Shown: positions 8,953 through 18,762 of the stretch, piece after piece
How positions within the stretch are numbered: the stretch's first letter is position 1
Layout of the letters: every line of letters begins with the position of its first letter
Made by a program: the position numbers and the translations under genes
The notes under the pieces: model-generated
Told to the model about the DNA's origin: nothing
Databases searched by the model: none
The model's input: the letters and a program-made list of their open reading frames with translations, nothing else
Source of the DNA: Bacilli bacterium
Lineage (GTDB): Bacteria > Bacillota > Bacilli > RF39 > UBA660
DNA length: 64,000 bases
Reading direction: 5' to 3'
Assembly: GCA_017525855.1 (NCBI GenBank)
Contig: JAFXSE010000005.1
Coordinates: 25,916 to 89,915 of the forward strand

Positions 8953-10575
8953 ATGAGAAAAAAATTAAATGTTAAAAATAGTTTCTTTCAAAGTGCATTC
9001 ATCAATACTTTAAGTAAAGTTTTGGGAATAATATATGTAATACCATTTTATTATGTTATTAGAGAGCAAGGCGGGGCATTATATGGTTATATATATACAA
9101 TATATTTGTTTTTTGCAGCCATAGCGACTTTTGGGCTTCCTCTTGCAGTTAGAAAAATATGTAGTGAGTATCACTCTAAGGGGTATTATAAAACCGAAAA
9201 AAAAGCATTTATAATGTCTAGAAGAATAGCTTTTTGTATGGGGTTTCTAATGCTTTTATTATTATTTGTATTAGCTCCTTTTTTATCTAAGTTAATTGTA
9301 GGTAATTTAAGAGGAATAAAATATCAAGAGCAAATAACTTTTGTTATTAGATTAATTTCAGTAGCTTTACTTGTTACTCCTGTTTTAAATGTTTATAGGT
9401 CTTATTTAGAAGGGCATAAGTTAGTTAAAGAAAAGTATTTTTCAGACACAATTGAAAGCATTATTAAATTTAGTATTATAATAATAGGAAGTTTTATTTC
9501 TGTTAAGTTGTTTCATTTTTCTTTAAAAACTACTATGGGGGTTTGTGTATTTGGAATAGTAGCGGGAATTATAGGAAGTTATTTTTATATATTAGGAATA
9601 ATTAAGAAAAAAAAGGAAAATTTTGATAATAATGGTATTAAGGTAAAAGAACCTAACTTTTCTAATAAGGTTATTATAAGAAAAGTAATTAATTATGCGC
9701 TTCCTTTTATAATGATTGATTTGTTTAAAGTTATATATGACTTTGTTGATTTGTTAACTGTTGTAAAAACAGTTTCTCACATGAGTGCTTATTCTGTTGC
9801 AGAAGCTGAAAGCATTATTGGAATTTTGCTACTTTGGGGTTCTAACTTTTCAATGATAATTGTATCTATTTCTACCGGAATTATAGTAACTATGATACCT
9901 AAGCTAATAGATTCTTTTACTACAAAAAATATGGAATATACTAACAATAGGGTAAATCAGATTCTTCAATTATTAATACTATTTGTTGTTCCTATTACTG
10001 TAGTAATGAGTATATTATCTAAACCTATATGGATGGTTTTTTATGGCAATAGTAGGTTTGGCTCTTCTATATTTTCATATTACATATTTATTGGTCTTTT
10101 TATGAGTATATATTTAGTTATTACAAGTATTTTATATGTATTAAAAGATTATAAGACCGTTTTTATAAGTTTTATAGTAGGATTTGTTTTAAAATTATTA
10201 TTAAATATATCATTAATGAATAGTTTTAATAAAATGGGACTTCCTCCATATTATGGAAGTATTAGTGCAACTATTATAGGGTATTTTGTAGGAATTATTA
10301 TTTGTCTTTATGTGTTATATAAAAAGTACAATATTACTTATGAATCTACATTGAAAGAGATTATTAATATATTTTTAGCTACTATTTTGATGATTTTATC
10401 TATTTTCTTATTTAGATTAATATTGCCTTATTATACTAATTCTCGAATTTTAAATGTTCTTCTTTTGATTGTTTATGTAACTGTAGGATTTGTTGTATAT
10501 TTTATAACTGTTTATAAAACTAAAACTGTAAATAACATATTAAAAAAGAGTATTAATATAAAAGATAGTATCTAG
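8953..10575 (+). CDS. SpoVB/MurJ-type lipid-linked polysaccharide flippase
   Basis: A polytopic protein of 540 residues with about 14 predicted helices and the N-terminus SFFQSAFINTLSKVLGIIYV, typical of the polysaccharide transporter group of the MATE/MVF superfamily (COG2244), which includes SpoVB and YtgP. These proteins move lipid-linked precursors across the membrane. Candidate cargo is lipid II for wall or spore cortex; I cannot separate SpoVB, YtgP and MurJ roles by sequence here. The start at 8953 follows AGGAAG; a GTG at 8944 overlaps that site. It ends in a hairpin shared with the opposing femAB genes. Confidence 0.85.
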   Translation: MRKKLNVKNSFFQSAFINTLSKVLGIIYVIPFYYVIREQGGALYGYIYTIYLFFAAIATFGLPLAVRKICSEYHSKGYYKTEKKAFIMSRRIAFCMGFLMLLLLFVLAPFLSKLIVGNLRGIKYQEQITFVIRLISVALLVTPVLNVYRSYLEGHKLVKEKYFSDTIESIIKFSIIIIGSFISVKLFHFSLKTTMGVCVFGIVAGIIGSYFYILGIIKKKKENFDNNGIKVKEPNFSNKVIIRKVINYALPFIMIDLFKVIYDFVDLLTVVKTVSHMSAYSVAEAESIIGILLLWGSNFSMIIVSISTGIIVTMIPKLIDSFTTKNMEYTNNRVNQILQLLILFVVPITVVMSILSKPIWMVFYGNSRFGSSIFSYYIFIGLFMSIYLVITSILYVLKDYKTVFISFIVGFVLKLLLNISLMNSFNKMGLPPYYGSISATIIGYFVGIIICLYVLYKKYNITYESTLKEIINIFLATILMILSIFLFRLILPYYTNSRILNVLLLIVYVTVGFVVYFITVYKTKTVNNILKKSINIKDSI

Positions 10576-10590
10576 TGATACTATCTTTTA
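10562..10590. terminator. Bidirectional terminator between convergent genes
   Basis: AAGATAGTATC and GATACTATCTT form an 11-bp stem around a 4-base loop (10562-10587). The hairpin overlaps the stop of the flippase gene and faces the end of the opposing FemAB gene. Confidence 0.85.
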
Positions 10591-10593
10591 AAA

Positions 10594-11892
10594 CTATTTA
10601 TGAATTTTTTTTGAGATGTTTTTAATTTTGTGATACATGGCAAAAGTTAATTTATATGTTTTATATAATGTTTTATTGATTACTAGGTCAAATTCTCCAA
10701 TTAATTCTACTACATGTCCTCCAAAACTTTTTTTGAAGAGATACAATCCATATAGTGGATTTTTTTCATTGAAATCACCTGTAATCCCATAGAAATTATA
10801 TCTTTTAAAATTATTTTCTGCGGCATATTTTATTCCATCAAAATGAACTGTATATGCAGATTGAAATTGCATTAATTTTTCTTCACTTCCACCATAAAGG
10901 GACAATACTTCATTGCCATATACTAAGAATAGTATTCCCCCTAAGGTTGTTTTATTTCCATACTCTTTTTTATACTCTTTAATTTTTTCTAATTGTTTAT
11001 CTAATTGTTTAATTCTTTCTTCATCTTGTTTATTATGTGAATTATATTTTTTTTCATTCATTTTTAATTCTTGATTTTCATATTTTCTGATTCTATCTTC
11101 AAGTGAGTCTTTTATTTCTTGTTGCTCTTTTTTTGTGTTTTCTTCGTAAAGATTAAAGTCGATTTCAGCAATTCTAATTTTTAGAATACCTGCATCATGA
11201 AGAGTATCCCACATTTTTTCATAGTATGAGAATGGTCTATCAACAAATTCTCGTCTGTCTGATGTATGTTTCATTATTTCTTTGAATATTGGTAGTTCAT
11301 CTTTTTCTATTTCATGAGTTATAATTCCACATTTTTCATTTTTCCTTAGAATTTGTCTTGTCTTGGATTCCATATCTTTCATGATGTCGTCCATTGCTCT
11401 ATCTGTGTTGATTACATGCATCCATCTTGGTTGAAGTGTGTCTTGCATTAGGTTGAACCCAAAATGTTTGTAACCTAATTCTTTTAAGTTATCAACAACT
11501 ATACTATTATCAAATCCATTTTCTACTAATTGTCCATTATTATCATGTTCTTTATATGGTACATAAGGATCAATTTTTATAAAGATAGCTCTTTTTTCTT
11601 TTGCAAATTGTTTTATTTTTTCAGTAAATTCTTTTAGAAGTTTTTTGTCTTTGTAGTCAATTAAAAATCCTCTAGGAGAGTAGAACATGTATCTGTTGAT
11701 GACTGGTATTTTTTTTGAAAGTATTAAAGCAGCTCCTTTTATTTTTTTATCGTCAGTCAATCCTACTAAATAACTTGTCCATCCATTACTTTTTTTTAGA
11801 TTTCCCCATGCTTGGGTTTGGTGAAATGTTATTTGTTCATGCTTTTTAGCAAAGTTTTCGAATTCTTTTTCATTTAGTTCTATTAACTTCAT
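10594..11892 (-). CDS. FemAB-family aminoacyltransferase (second of pair)
   Basis: A 432-residue protein of the FemABX fold: two GNAT-like subdomains with a long charged coiled-coil arm at about residues 245-300. Recognisable blocks are FHQTQAWGNLKKS near the N-terminus, MYHKIKNISKK at the C-terminus and FYGITGDFNEKNPLYGLYLFKK. FemABX enzymes use aminoacyl-tRNAs to add residues to lipid II and so build peptidoglycan cross-bridges. Its start lies 23 bases inside the preceding homologue, indicating translational coupling. Which amino acid is added cannot be read from the sequence. Confidence 0.9.
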   Translation of the reverse strand: MKLIELNEKEFENFAKKHEQITFHQTQAWGNLKKSNGWTSYLVGLTDDKKIKGAALILSKKIPVINRYMFYSPRGFLIDYKDKKLLKEFTEKIKQFAKEKRAIFIKIDPYVPYKEHDNNGQLVENGFDNSIVVDNLKELGYKHFGFNLMQDTLQPRWMHVINTDRAMDDIMKDMESKTRQILRKNEKCGIITHEIEKDELPIFKEIMKHTSDRREFVDRPFSYYEKMWDTLHDAGILKIRIAEIDFNLYEENTKKEQQEIKDSLEDRIRKYENQELKMNEKKYNSHNKQDEERIKQLDKQLEKIKEYKKEYGNKTTLGGILFLVYGNEVLSLYGGSEEKLMQFQSAYTVHFDGIKYAAENNFKRYNFYGITGDFNEKNPLYGLYLFKKSFGGHVVELIGEFDLVINKTLYKTYKLTFAMYHKIKNISKKIHK

Positions 11893-13177
11893 TGGTAATC
11901 ACCTTCTTTGATTTCTTTTTTACAATGTTTCTGTAAAGTGGCACTAATTTGGTAAATACAAAATACATAAATGGTTTAGTTACATAGTCAAATTCACCAA
12001 TGAATTCTATATAATCTCCTCCAAATTTTTTCTTGAATTCATGTAAACCCATACGTGGATTGTCTTTTCTTAAATCTCCAATAGTTCCAAATTGATCATA
12101 TATTTTATAACCTTCTTTTTTGCAATATTCAAGATGAGTAAGATATGTATGGTAGTTAGAATATGTTTCAGTTAGTATTGTTTCGTTTCCTGCATATAAT
12201 ACCCAAGCTTTGTCACCATATTCAATTATCATGTGTGCATTAAGAATTATTTCTTCTCCATAATCTTTTAATACTTTAGTGTATTTTGTTATATCATTTT
12301 CTATACTTTCAAGTTGTCTAGTAGTTTCTTTTAATTTGTTTTTACTACTTTTACTCATATTATCTTTTGGAATCTCTTCTATGATTTTGTTTAGTTCTGT
12401 TTTTCTTGTGTTTAATTCATTTAGTATTTCTTGTGGATAAATTTTTCCTAAAAATAAAGTCATTTTATTGTCTTCATTATACATTTTATATAATGTCTTG
12501 TAATAATCACTGCTATAAGATACAAAATCTTTTCTTTCTTCTGTTATCATCATTAGTTTGCAAAAAGTATCTAAATCTTTTTCAGTACCTATTTCTACTT
12601 TAGTACCTAGTTTTAATGATTTATTTATTCTTTGTTTAGTAGTTTTAGAAAAATGATTTTTTATATCATCTATGTTTTGTGTTAAATCTATTCTAAAGGT
12701 ATATCTTGGTTGCATTGTTTCAAAGTTTTTAGTGAATCCTAAATGTTTAAAACCAGCTTTGGTAATCATTTTAAATATTTTATCAAAATCATAGTTATTA
12801 TTTTGTTCTTCATCTAAATAGTTAAATCTTTTTCTAATGATATCAGGATCTATTTTTAGAAATATGCTTTTCTTATTTCTTGTAAAACTTAATACTTGTT
12901 TAGTAAATTCGTTAAATGTTTCTTCGTCTTCATAATTTAGGACAAATCCTCTTGGTGAATAAAAATAACTATATCCTAAAGGTAATTTTTTTTGAAGAAG
13001 TAATGCTGTTCCTACTATTTTGTTTTCTTTTTTTAATCCTAGATAATATGGAATTAAATTTTTCTTTGCTTTAGAAAATTCTCCCCATGCATATGATTGT
13101 AAAAAGTGGGATTTGTATTTATTGGGCTTTACAAAGCTTTCATATTCTTCTTTTTCTAGTTCTACAAGTTTATACAT
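11870..13177 (-). CDS. FemAB-family aminoacyltransferase (first of pair)
   Basis: A 435-residue paralogue of the next gene with the same architecture: FLQSYAWGEFSKAKK near the N-terminus, PLGYSYFYSPRGFVLNYED, a charged coiled-coil arm at about residues 255-300, and DQFGTIGDLRKDNPRMGLHE before the last GNAT strands. It is the promoter-proximal member of the overlapping pair and starts after AGGAGAAATAG. Two enzymes suggest a bridge made of at least two residues or two different positions, as with FemA/FemB or MurM/MurN. That reading is inference. Confidence 0.9.
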   Translation of the reverse strand: MYKLVELEKEEYESFVKPNKYKSHFLQSYAWGEFSKAKKNLIPYYLGLKKENKIVGTALLLQKKLPLGYSYFYSPRGFVLNYEDEETFNEFTKQVLSFTRNKKSIFLKIDPDIIRKRFNYLDEEQNNNYDFDKIFKMITKAGFKHLGFTKNFETMQPRYTFRIDLTQNIDDIKNHFSKTTKQRINKSLKLGTKVEIGTEKDLDTFCKLMMITEERKDFVSYSSDYYKTLYKMYNEDNKMTLFLGKIYPQEILNELNTRKTELNKIIEEIPKDNMSKSSKNKLKETTRQLESIENDITKYTKVLKDYGEEIILNAHMIIEYGDKAWVLYAGNETILTETYSNYHTYLTHLEYCKKEGYKIYDQFGTIGDLRKDNPRMGLHEFKKKFGGDYIEFIGEFDYVTKPFMYFVFTKLVPLYRNIVKKKSKKVITNEVNRTK

Positions 13178-13218
13178 ATCTATTTCTCCTATCTCTTATT
13201 AGTATACCATAAAATATA

Positions 13219-13254
13219 AAAAATAAAAAAAGAGTTATAGATTTATTCTATAAC
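13219..13254 (-). terminator. Terminator of the 74-residue coiled-coil gene
   Basis: Read on the minus strand, GTTATAG pairs with CTATAAC around a 7-base loop (13234-13254) and is followed by TCTTTTTTTATTTTTT. It overlaps the stop codon of the gene at 13248. Confidence 0.8.
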
Positions 13255-13472
13255 ATATATAAGCTACCATCGTTGTTGGCTACATTACTGTTTAAATATC
13301 CTGGAATATCTTTCTTTAATGATTTTTCTTCTAGTTTATTAATTCTTTGATCTAGAGTATTAATTATATTTTTTAGTTTTAATATTTCTTGTTCTAGTGT
13401 TTCAATTTTCATAAGTGATTCATAATTAGGTACCATGGAGTTAAAAGGATTAAAAGGCATATTATAGTTCAT
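13248..13472 (-). CDS. Small coiled-coil protein, unknown
   Basis: A 74-residue protein with an Asn/Met/Pro-rich N-terminus (NYNMPFNPFNSMVPNYESLM), one heptad-repeat helix at about residues 24-52 (IETLEQEILKLKNIINTL) and a tail ending NDGSLYML. I do not recognise a family. The start follows GAGGAGGAACC at good spacing and the gene has its own terminator, so it is expressed as a single unit. The make-up would suit a small spore-coat or structural protein in a spore former, but there is no direct evidence of that. Confidence 0.65.
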   Translation of the reverse strand: MNYNMPFNPFNSMVPNYESLMKIETLEQEILKLKNIINTLDQRINKLEEKSLKKDIPGYLNSNVANNDGSLYML

Positions 13473-13555
13473 TAAAGGTTCCTCCTCTTTATATTGTATG
13501 CCAAATATGAAAAATATGATATCATATATAATGAAAAAAAGTTGAGGTGTAATAG

Positions 13556-14179
<624 letters not shown>

Positions 14180-14216
14180 CATTAAAGTTTGATATAATAA
14201 TAGAGTAGGTGATGGT

Positions 14217-14894
14217 ATGAAAAAGAAAATTATACTTTTAATGTTAATTACTGTAGTATTCATATCTGGTTGTAGTATAACTATTGTTAAATTAGATAAT
14301 ATCGATAATATAATAAATGATGTACTATTAGTGGATAATAAATTAAGTAATGCTTCATTTAATGGATATTCATATTATATTCCTAATACATTAAAGATAA
14401 TAAATAAGGCAGAATATAATACTGTTTTATTAGATGAATTTTCAAATAAATATTATATTTACGTTGATTTAGTTGGATATTTTAATAAAACAAAGAATAC
14501 ATTTTTAGAAGATAGTAGTAGTTATTATTCTAAAAAGATAGTTAATAAGAATAGTAAAAAAGAAGGATATTTAGAAATAAATGAGATAAATAAGAAATAT
14601 TTTGTTGAAGCTGTTTATAATTATGGTAAAATAGAAGTATATACTAAGAAGAGTAATTTAAATAGTGTACTTACTAATCTTAGTCAAATATTATCTTCAC
14701 TAAAATATAATGATAAAGTACTTGCTACTTTAGTTGGAGATAATGTTTTAAATTATAAGGAAGAAAGTTTTAATATATTTACCACGAAAAAGTCTACTAG
14801 TAATTATTTAGATTATATTGAGCAGTATGACAGTCTTAGTGATGATTCAAAATTGCCTGATAGTGATCAGATTGATATTAATAGTGGTGATTAG
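14217..14894 (+). CDS. Putative lipoprotein, unknown function
   Basis: A 225-residue protein with a lipoprotein signal: KKK, a hydrophobic stretch and the lipobox FISGC, giving lipidation at Cys19. The mature part is Asn/Ser/Tyr-rich with a predicted mixed fold (SYYIPNTLKIINKAEYNTVL, then KKYFVEAVYNYGKIEVYTK). I do not recognise a family. It is 11 bases ahead of an acidic protein gene and opens a four-gene envelope cluster that runs to 16705, so a wall or division-associated role is possible but unproven. Confidence 0.7.
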   Translation: MKKKIILLMLITVVFISGCSITIVKLDNIDNIINDVLLVDNKLSNASFNGYSYYIPNTLKIINKAEYNTVLLDEFSNKYYIYVDLVGYFNKTKNTFLEDSSSYYSKKIVNKNSKKEGYLEINEINKKYFVEAVYNYGKIEVYTKKSNLNSVLTNLSQILSSLKYNDKVLATLVGDNVLNYKEESFNIFTTKKSTSNYLDYIEQYDSLSDDSKLPDSDQIDINSGD

Positions 14895-14905
14895 AGAGGT
14901 GTTTT

Positions 14906-15976
14906 ATGAAATTAATAGATAAATTAAAAAATGCACTTTTTGAGGAAGAATATGTAGAGATAGAAGAAAAACCAAAAAAAGTAAAAGAAAAGAGTAAAAA
15001 TAAAAAGGTAGATATTGTTTATAATGACAGTTATGAAGAAGAAAAACCAATCGCTAAAAGAATTGTACCTCAAGAGAAGAAAATTATTGAGCCACTTGAA
15101 GAAAAGGAAGAAGATATAATTGATTCTGGTTTAGGTATTCAACCTGCTTCACAATTTGAAGAATCTAAAATTACTGTTGTTAATGATGAAGATTTAAAAC
15201 CTGATGATGATTATCAAAGTACTAGTATGAATGTAACTAAAAGACGTAGTGATACTTATTCATATGAAGATCCTTTAGTAGAAGTAGAACAAATAACAGA
15301 GAAAATAGAACCTAAACTTTATCAAGCTTCTAAGAAAGAAAGTTATTTAGAAAATTATACACCTCATGAATATGGTAATTATGAAAAGCAAAAAGAAAAG
15401 CAAAGGGAAGGATTTAAGCCGTCTCCTATTATTTCACCAATATATGGTATTGTAGAAGATACAAGGTTTATGAATAAAGAACCAAGAAGAGAGGTTCGTA
15501 TTACAACTGCGGTTAGTCATGAAAAAATGAACTTGGATGCAATAAGAAAAAAAGCCTTTGGAAATTTAAGTGATGATATTGGCGAAAATGTAGGATTAAA
15601 TAATAATACTCAAAAAATAGAAGTTAATGATGATGATAATGATAATGTATTATTAGATTTAAGTAACGATAAAACGCCAGAAGTTAATGAGATAACTGTT
15701 GGTGATGCTGTTGAATATTTTGAAGATTTAGGGTTAGAATATAATGAAGACTATATTGATAGTTCTAAAGTTACTAGGGCTCAAAAAAATGCATCTTTAA
15801 ATGAAGAAGTTGAAGAGGATTTAGATGTTACTGGTAATATCGAAGAAGATTTAGCACTTAAAGATGATAATGCTTCAGTAGATGATCAAGTTATTGTAAG
15901 AGAAGTAAATGATGATAATTCTAGTAGTGGCGATAGTGAAAATTTATTTGATTTAATAGATTCAATGTATGAATAA
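14906..15976 (+). CDS. Acidic low-complexity protein with N-terminal amphipathic helix
   Basis: A 356-residue protein rich in Glu, Asp, Asn and Lys, mostly disordered. The N-terminus MKLIDKLKNALFEEEY is a short amphipathic helix of the kind that binds membranes in SepF and FtsY (compare MGLFKKIKNMF in the ftsY product here). The middle holds GFKPSPIISPIYGIVEDTR, and the C-terminus a conserved-looking patch VGDAVEYFEDLGLEYNED. Similar patches occur in uncharacterised proteins that precede DUF948 genes. It sits between a lipoprotein gene and the DUF948/YtxH-like pair. Membrane association is inference. Confidence 0.6.
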   Translation: MKLIDKLKNALFEEEYVEIEEKPKKVKEKSKNKKVDIVYNDSYEEEKPIAKRIVPQEKKIIEPLEEKEEDIIDSGLGIQPASQFEESKITVVNDEDLKPDDDYQSTSMNVTKRRSDTYSYEDPLVEVEQITEKIEPKLYQASKKESYLENYTPHEYGNYEKQKEKQREGFKPSPIISPIYGIVEDTRFMNKEPRREVRITTAVSHEKMNLDAIRKKAFGNLSDDIGENVGLNNNTQKIEVNDDDNDNVLLDLSNDKTPEVNEITVGDAVEYFEDLGLEYNEDYIDSSKVTRAQKNASLNEEVEEDLDVTGNIEEDLALKDDNASVDDQVIVREVNDDNSSSGDSENLFDLIDSMYE

Positions 15977-15996
15977 AGTATGAAAGGATGATAATA

Positions 15997-16296
15997 ATGG
16001 AACAGTTTATTCCTGTATTACAAATGCTATTATATATGGCAGCTATTGTATTATTAGTTGTATTAATAATTCTTGGAATTAAAGCTATTAAGGTGATGGA
16101 CAAGGCAGATAAAGTAATTGACGATGTGGATTCTAAAATGCAATCTTTAAATGGTTTCTTTGATACAATTGATAAAGTAGGATTAGGTATTGATTCTTTT
16201 ACTAATTCTGTTATTACTAAGGTAAGTAGTATTCTATCTATATTTTCTAAAAATAAGAAAAAAATTAAAAAGAAAGAGGATGATATTGATGAGTAA
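15997..16296 (+). CDS. DUF948-like membrane-anchored protein
   Basis: A 99-residue protein with one N-terminal transmembrane helix (about residues 6-28), a heptad-rich segment AIKVMDKADKVIDDVDSKMQ and a basic tail KNKKKIKKKEDD. This matches the layout of DUF948 (YtxG-type) proteins, which in Bacillus are general-stress or envelope proteins. The start at 15997 has AAAGGATGA upstream; an ATG at 15988 lies within that site. Its stop overlaps the next start by 8 bases, coupling it to the YtxH-like gene, as ytxG and ytxH are paired in Bacillus. Confidence 0.7.
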   Translation: MEQFIPVLQMLLYMAAIVLLVVLIILGIKAIKVMDKADKVIDDVDSKMQSLNGFFDTIDKVGLGIDSFTNSVITKVSSILSIFSKNKKKIKKKEDDIDE

Positions 16297-16705
16297 AAGA
16301 GGATTAACAAAATTTGCTATAGGTACAGCAATTGGTGTTGGAATTGGTTTTTTATTAGCGCCAAAAGAAGGCAGTGAAACAAGAAAAGAATTAAAACAAA
16401 AGATTGATGAGTTTTGTAAAAAAGAAAAAGATCTAAAAAAAGAAGATGTTCAGGCGGAGATTGAAATGAGAGTTGAAAAATTAAAGAAAGAAATTAGTGA
16501 ATTAGATAAGGAAAAGGTATTAAAAATAGCTAAAGAAAAGGGCCAACAAGTTAAGACTGAGGCTCAGAAGTTAGTTGATTTAGCAAAAGAAAAAGGAACT
16601 CCAGTACTAGAAAAGACCGCTACAGAAGTAAGAGAAAAAGCAATAGTTGTTACAAAAAATGTATTAGATAAGTTAGAAAATAAGCAAAATAAAAAAGAAA
16701 ATTAA
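16289..16705 (+). CDS. YtxH-domain protein
   Basis: A 138-residue protein with the YtxH signature: a glycine-rich N-terminal transmembrane helix (FAIGTAIGVGIGFLLAPKEG, then SETRKELK) followed by about 110 residues of Lys/Glu-rich helix. YtxH proteins are membrane-anchored and of unknown molecular function, often stress-induced. The start at 16289 is preferred over 16280 because AGAGGATGAT lies just upstream. It is the last gene of the cluster; the tyrS T-box begins about 50 bases later. Confidence 0.8.
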   Translation: MSKRGLTKFAIGTAIGVGIGFLLAPKEGSETRKELKQKIDEFCKKEKDLKKEDVQAEIEMRVEKLKKEISELDKEKVLKIAKEKGQQVKTEAQKLVDLAKEKGTPVLEKTATEVREKAIVVTKNVLDKLENKQNKKEN

Positions 16706-16749
16706 AAAAATATTGCTAAAATTATAAATGGTGATAAAATATAAATATA

Positions 16750-16952
16750 TTTTTCAGAGATTGATCGGAAGTAGAAAATAATTAATTAGTTATAGAGATT
16801 CTATGGTTGGTGGAAATAGAAAATTATTATTTTTGAAGTACATATCATGAGAAAAAACGTTTATCGCGTTAAGATATTGAGTGCATAGTTTACTATGAAT
16901 TAAGGTGGTACCGCGAATTATTCGTCCTTATTGATGAATAGTTCGTTTTTTT
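16750..16952 (+). promoter_or_regulatory. T-box leader of tyrS
   Basis: The stem I distal loop includes GGTTGGTGGAAA near 16805. The specifier loop GAAGTACATA holds UAC (16839-16841), a Tyr codon. The T-box core AAGGTGGTACCGCG is at 16902-16915, and a terminator stem (CGAATTATTCG region pairing with GAATAGTTCG) runs to about 16946 with a T-run. Uncharged tRNA-Tyr should allow read-through into tyrS. Confidence 0.97.
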
Positions 16953-16973
16953 GTTTTAAGGAGGAGATATAAT

Positions 16974-18203
16974 ATGAGTTTTTTTGAAGAATTAGAGTGG
17001 AGAGGTTTGGTTAAAGATATAGCTGGTGATGATCTTAAAGATAAGCTAGATAATGAGAAAGTTACTTTTTATTGGGGAACTGATCCTACTGCTGATAGTT
17101 TGCATATAGGACATTATTCATCACTTGTTACGGCTAAGAGACTAGCTAGGGCTGGTCATCATCCGATACTTTTAGTTGGAGGTGCTACTGGATTAATAGG
17201 AGATCCAAGACCAACTGCTGAAAGAGAAATTATTTCAAAAGAGACAGTTGAAAAAAACTTAGAAGGAATAAAGAAGCAAGTTAAAGAAATAGTTGGCGGA
17301 GATGTTGAAGTAGTTAATAATAACGATTGGATGAAGGATTTCTCTTTTACAGATTTTTTGAGAGATGTTGGTAAATATATTAATGTTAATTATATGTTGG
17401 ATAAAGATATTATTAGACGTAGACTTGATACTGGAATTACTTTTGCAGAATTTTCTTATACTTTAATACAAGGATATGATTATCTACATTTGTTTAAAGA
17501 AAAGAATTGTATTTTACAGGCGGCTGGTTCTGATCAATGGGGTAATATTACTACGGGAGTAGACTTAATAAGAAAAATGACTGGAAAACAAGCTTATGGT
17601 TTTACTATGCCTCTTATTTTAGATGCTACTGGTAAAAAATTTGGTAAGAGTGAAGGTAATGCTTTATGGTTAAATGAAGATAAAACATCTAGTTATGAAC
17701 TATATCAATATTTAATTAATTCAGATGATTCTAAGGTGGAGGAATATTTAAAAGTATTTACTTTTCTTACACCTGATGAGATTCTTAATGTTATGAAAGA
17801 ACATAATGAAGCTCCTCATTTGAGAATTGCTCAAAAAACTTTAGCTCGCGAAATAATTACTGATTTACATGGCAAAGAAAGTTTTGAAGTTGCCTTAAAG
17901 ATTAGTGAATCTTTATTTAGTGGTGATATCAAAAAACTATCTTTAGAAGAGATTGAACAAGCTTTTAATGGTATTGAACCATATAATATAAGTGAAGATA
18001 AAAATATTGTTGATTTGTTAGTAGAGGCATCTATTTGTTCTAGTAAAAGAGAAGCTCGTGAATTTTTAACAAATGGTTCTATTTATATTAATGGTGATAG
18101 AGTAACTGATTTAGAAACGACTATTGATAGAGGTATTGCCATGGGTGGTAAGTATGTAATCATAAGAAGAGGAAAGAAAAAGTACTTTGTTATTTCTTTT
18201 TAG
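16974..18203 (+). CDS. tyrS: Tyrosyl-tRNA synthetase
   Basis: A class Ic synthetase of 409 residues that charges tRNA-Tyr. The HIGH-type motif is in TADSLHIGHYSSLV and the KMSKS-type motif is KKFGKSEGN. The C-terminal S4 RNA-binding domain begins near residue 340 (SSKREAREFLTNGSIYINGD). The length matches the TyrRS type of Bacilli. The start follows AAGGAGGAGAT. It is controlled by the T-box leader at 16750-16952, and a histidine-phosphatase gene follows after 7 bases, probably in the same transcript. Confidence 0.98.
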   Translation: MSFFEELEWRGLVKDIAGDDLKDKLDNEKVTFYWGTDPTADSLHIGHYSSLVTAKRLARAGHHPILLVGGATGLIGDPRPTAEREIISKETVEKNLEGIKKQVKEIVGGDVEVVNNNDWMKDFSFTDFLRDVGKYINVNYMLDKDIIRRRLDTGITFAEFSYTLIQGYDYLHLFKEKNCILQAAGSDQWGNITTGVDLIRKMTGKQAYGFTMPLILDATGKKFGKSEGNALWLNEDKTSSYELYQYLINSDDSKVEEYLKVFTFLTPDEILNVMKEHNEAPHLRIAQKTLAREIITDLHGKESFEVALKISESLFSGDIKKLSLEEIEQAFNGIEPYNISEDKNIVDLLVEASICSSKREAREFLTNGSIYINGDRVTDLETTIDRGIAMGGKYVIIRRGKKKYFVISF

Positions 18204-18210
18204 GTGAATT

Positions 18211-18762
18211 ATGACGACTTTATATTTAGTAAGGCATGGAGAAACAGATTTAAATAAAGAACACATCATTCAATCTAGTAATGATACTCATTTGAATATG
18301 AAAGGTGTTAATAAAGTTAAACAATTAAGGACAACATTATTAAGTTTAGGAGTTGATGTATGCTATACATCTCCACTTTTTAGAACATTAGAAACAGCTT
18401 TTGGTTTAGTTGGCGACAAAGCATTAATTATTAATGATGAGAGACTTATGGATAGAGCTATGGGTATTTATGAAGGGAAAAAGTGTGATGAGTTTGATCA
18501 TCAGAAGTATTGGGATTACAACCTTAATTGTAGTGATGATGGTGTAGAAAGTATTCATGATATGTTTATTAGAGGAGAAAAATTTGTAAATGAGATATTA
18601 CAAAAACATAATGGAAAAAAAGTATTAATAGTTTCTCATACCGGTATGATAAGGGTACTACATCATATTTTGAAAAACACAGATTTAAAAAAAGAACAAT
18701 TAAGATTTGAAGTTCCTAATTGTTATTTTGAAAAAATAGATTTAAATAAAGAAAAACAATAG
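18211..18762 (+). CDS. Histidine phosphatase family protein
   Basis: A 183-residue phosphoglycerate mutase-like protein. The phosphohistidine motif is LVRHGETDLN at the N-terminus, the second catalytic His lies in LIVSHTGMIRVLHH, and the middle Arg/Glu pair is in TSPLFRTLETA. Such proteins dephosphorylate small metabolites (cobalamin precursors, sugar phosphates, phosphoglycerate). The substrate cannot be told from sequence. It begins 7 bases after tyrS and probably shares its T-box-controlled transcript. Confidence 0.88.
   Translation: MTTLYLVRHGETDLNKEHIIQSSNDTHLNMKGVNKVKQLRTTLLSLGVDVCYTSPLFRTLETAFGLVGDKALIINDERLMDRAMGIYEGKKCDEFDHQKYWDYNLNCSDDGVESIHDMFIRGEKFVNEILQKHNGKKVLIVSHTGMIRVLHHILKNTDLKKEQLRFEVPNCYFEKIDLNKEKQ

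Noticed and set aside
15921..16310. Open frame of 129 codons opposite the DUF948-like gene
   Set aside because: It mirrors low-complexity coding sequence on the plus strand and has no start signals.
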